Shown here: positions 6,481-6,705 of the stretch, piece after piece
Numbering within the stretch: position 1 is the first letter of the stretch
Layout of the letters: the number at the start of each line of letters is the position of its first letter
NCBI GenBank assembly: GCA_023392205.1
Contig: JAEVZN010000620.1
Coordinates: forward strand, 1 to 6,705
Source: Pseudomonadota bacterium
Lineage (GTDB): Bacteria; Pseudomonadota; Alphaproteobacteria; Rhizobiales; Xanthobacteraceae
Direction of reading: 5' to 3'
Length of the DNA: 6,705 nucleotides
The notes under the pieces: generated by a model
Database searches by the model: none
What the model was told of the DNA's origin: nothing
The model's input: the letters and a program-made list of their open reading frames with translations, nothing else
Program-made: the position numbers and the translations under genes

Positions 6481-6705
6481 TCAGGAGGGCCGGGCGAAAA
6501 CCATCTGGCGGACGTCAATGTTGCGTGAGCGGAACCCCGCCTCGCAATAGGCCAGGTAATATTCCCAGAGACGGCGGAATCGCTCGTCGAAGCCGAGCGG
6601 GGTGATTTGCGGCCATGCGGCACGGAAGCGTTCGCGCCATTCGGCGAGCGTGATTGCATAATCCTCGCCGAAAATCTTCTCGGCCCGCAGCGGTACGCCG
6701 AATTT
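6481..6705 (-). CDS. cfa: Cyclopropane-fatty-acyl-phospholipid synthase-like protein (3' part only)
   Basis: These are the last 74 codons and TGA stop of a gene that continues beyond the right edge. The frame runs without a stop from 6705 down to 6481. Enzymes of this family use S-adenosylmethionine to methylenate unsaturated acyl chains of membrane phospholipids. The visible part is the typical C-terminal end: FGEDYAITLAEWRERF, then LGFDERFRRLWEYYLAYCEAG (read in two halves, LGFDERFRRLWEYY and LAYCEAG), then RSRNIDVRQ, ending VFARPS. The EYYLAYCEAGF segment is strongly conserved in Cfa proteins. The methyltransferase core and active site are outside the window, so related methyltransferases of the same superfamily (for example the mycolic-acid cyclopropane synthase type) cannot be excluded. 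It runs in the same direction as cysK, 120 bases upstream of it, and is probably a separate unit. Confidence 0.88.
   Translation of the reverse strand, partial: KFGVPLRAEKIFGEDYAITLAEWRERFRAAWPQITPLGFDERFRRLWEYYLAYCEAGFRSRNIDVRQMVFARPS

Noticed and set aside
5878..6528. 216-codon open frame on the plus strand over the cysK start region
   Set aside because: It is a shadow of cysK extended through the intergenic region into cfa, with no domain recognised.

Overview
The window is ordinary, GC-rich (roughly 60% by eye) chromosomal DNA that looks alphaproteobacterial, most probably Hyphomicrobiales (Rhizobiales). The main evidence is a complete Aap-type general amino-acid ABC transporter with the long permeases typical of rhizobia and their relatives, together with protein sequences that read like that group. 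I see no mobile element, CRISPR array, tRNA, rRNA, phage gene or compositional break.

Left half (1-3552, plus strand): the 3' end of a periplasmic amino-acid-binding protein (aapJ), then two membrane permeases (aapQ, aapM) and the ATPase (aapP). Only 86 bases separate aapJ from aapQ, 1 base separates aapQ from aapM, and 4 bases separate aapM from aapP. This is one operon for one importer: AapJ captures L-amino acids in the periplasm, AapQ and AapM form the channel, and an AapP dimer hydrolyses ATP.

Right half (3582-6360, minus strand, convergent with the transporter): a compact sulfur operon, read right to left. It encodes a cysteine-synthase-type PLP enzyme (cysK), a 3-mercaptopyruvate-type sulfurtransferase (sseA) and a metallo-beta-lactamase-fold protein that resembles persulfide dioxygenases. 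The genes are 6 and 4 bases apart. A plausible but unproven pathway is that the first enzyme fixes sulfide into cysteine, the second moves sulfane sulfur from mercaptopyruvate, and the third oxidises excess persulfide to sulfite. The 120 bases ahead of cysK hold a perfect 8-base inverted repeat whose downstream arm abuts the cysK start codon.

Right edge (6481-6705, minus strand): the last 74 codons of a cyclopropane-fatty-acyl-phospholipid synthase-like protein, open at the window edge.

I found no clearly new system. The points most worth a second look are the sulfur operon as a functional unit, the altered substrate loop of its CysK, and the inverted repeat at the cysK start.
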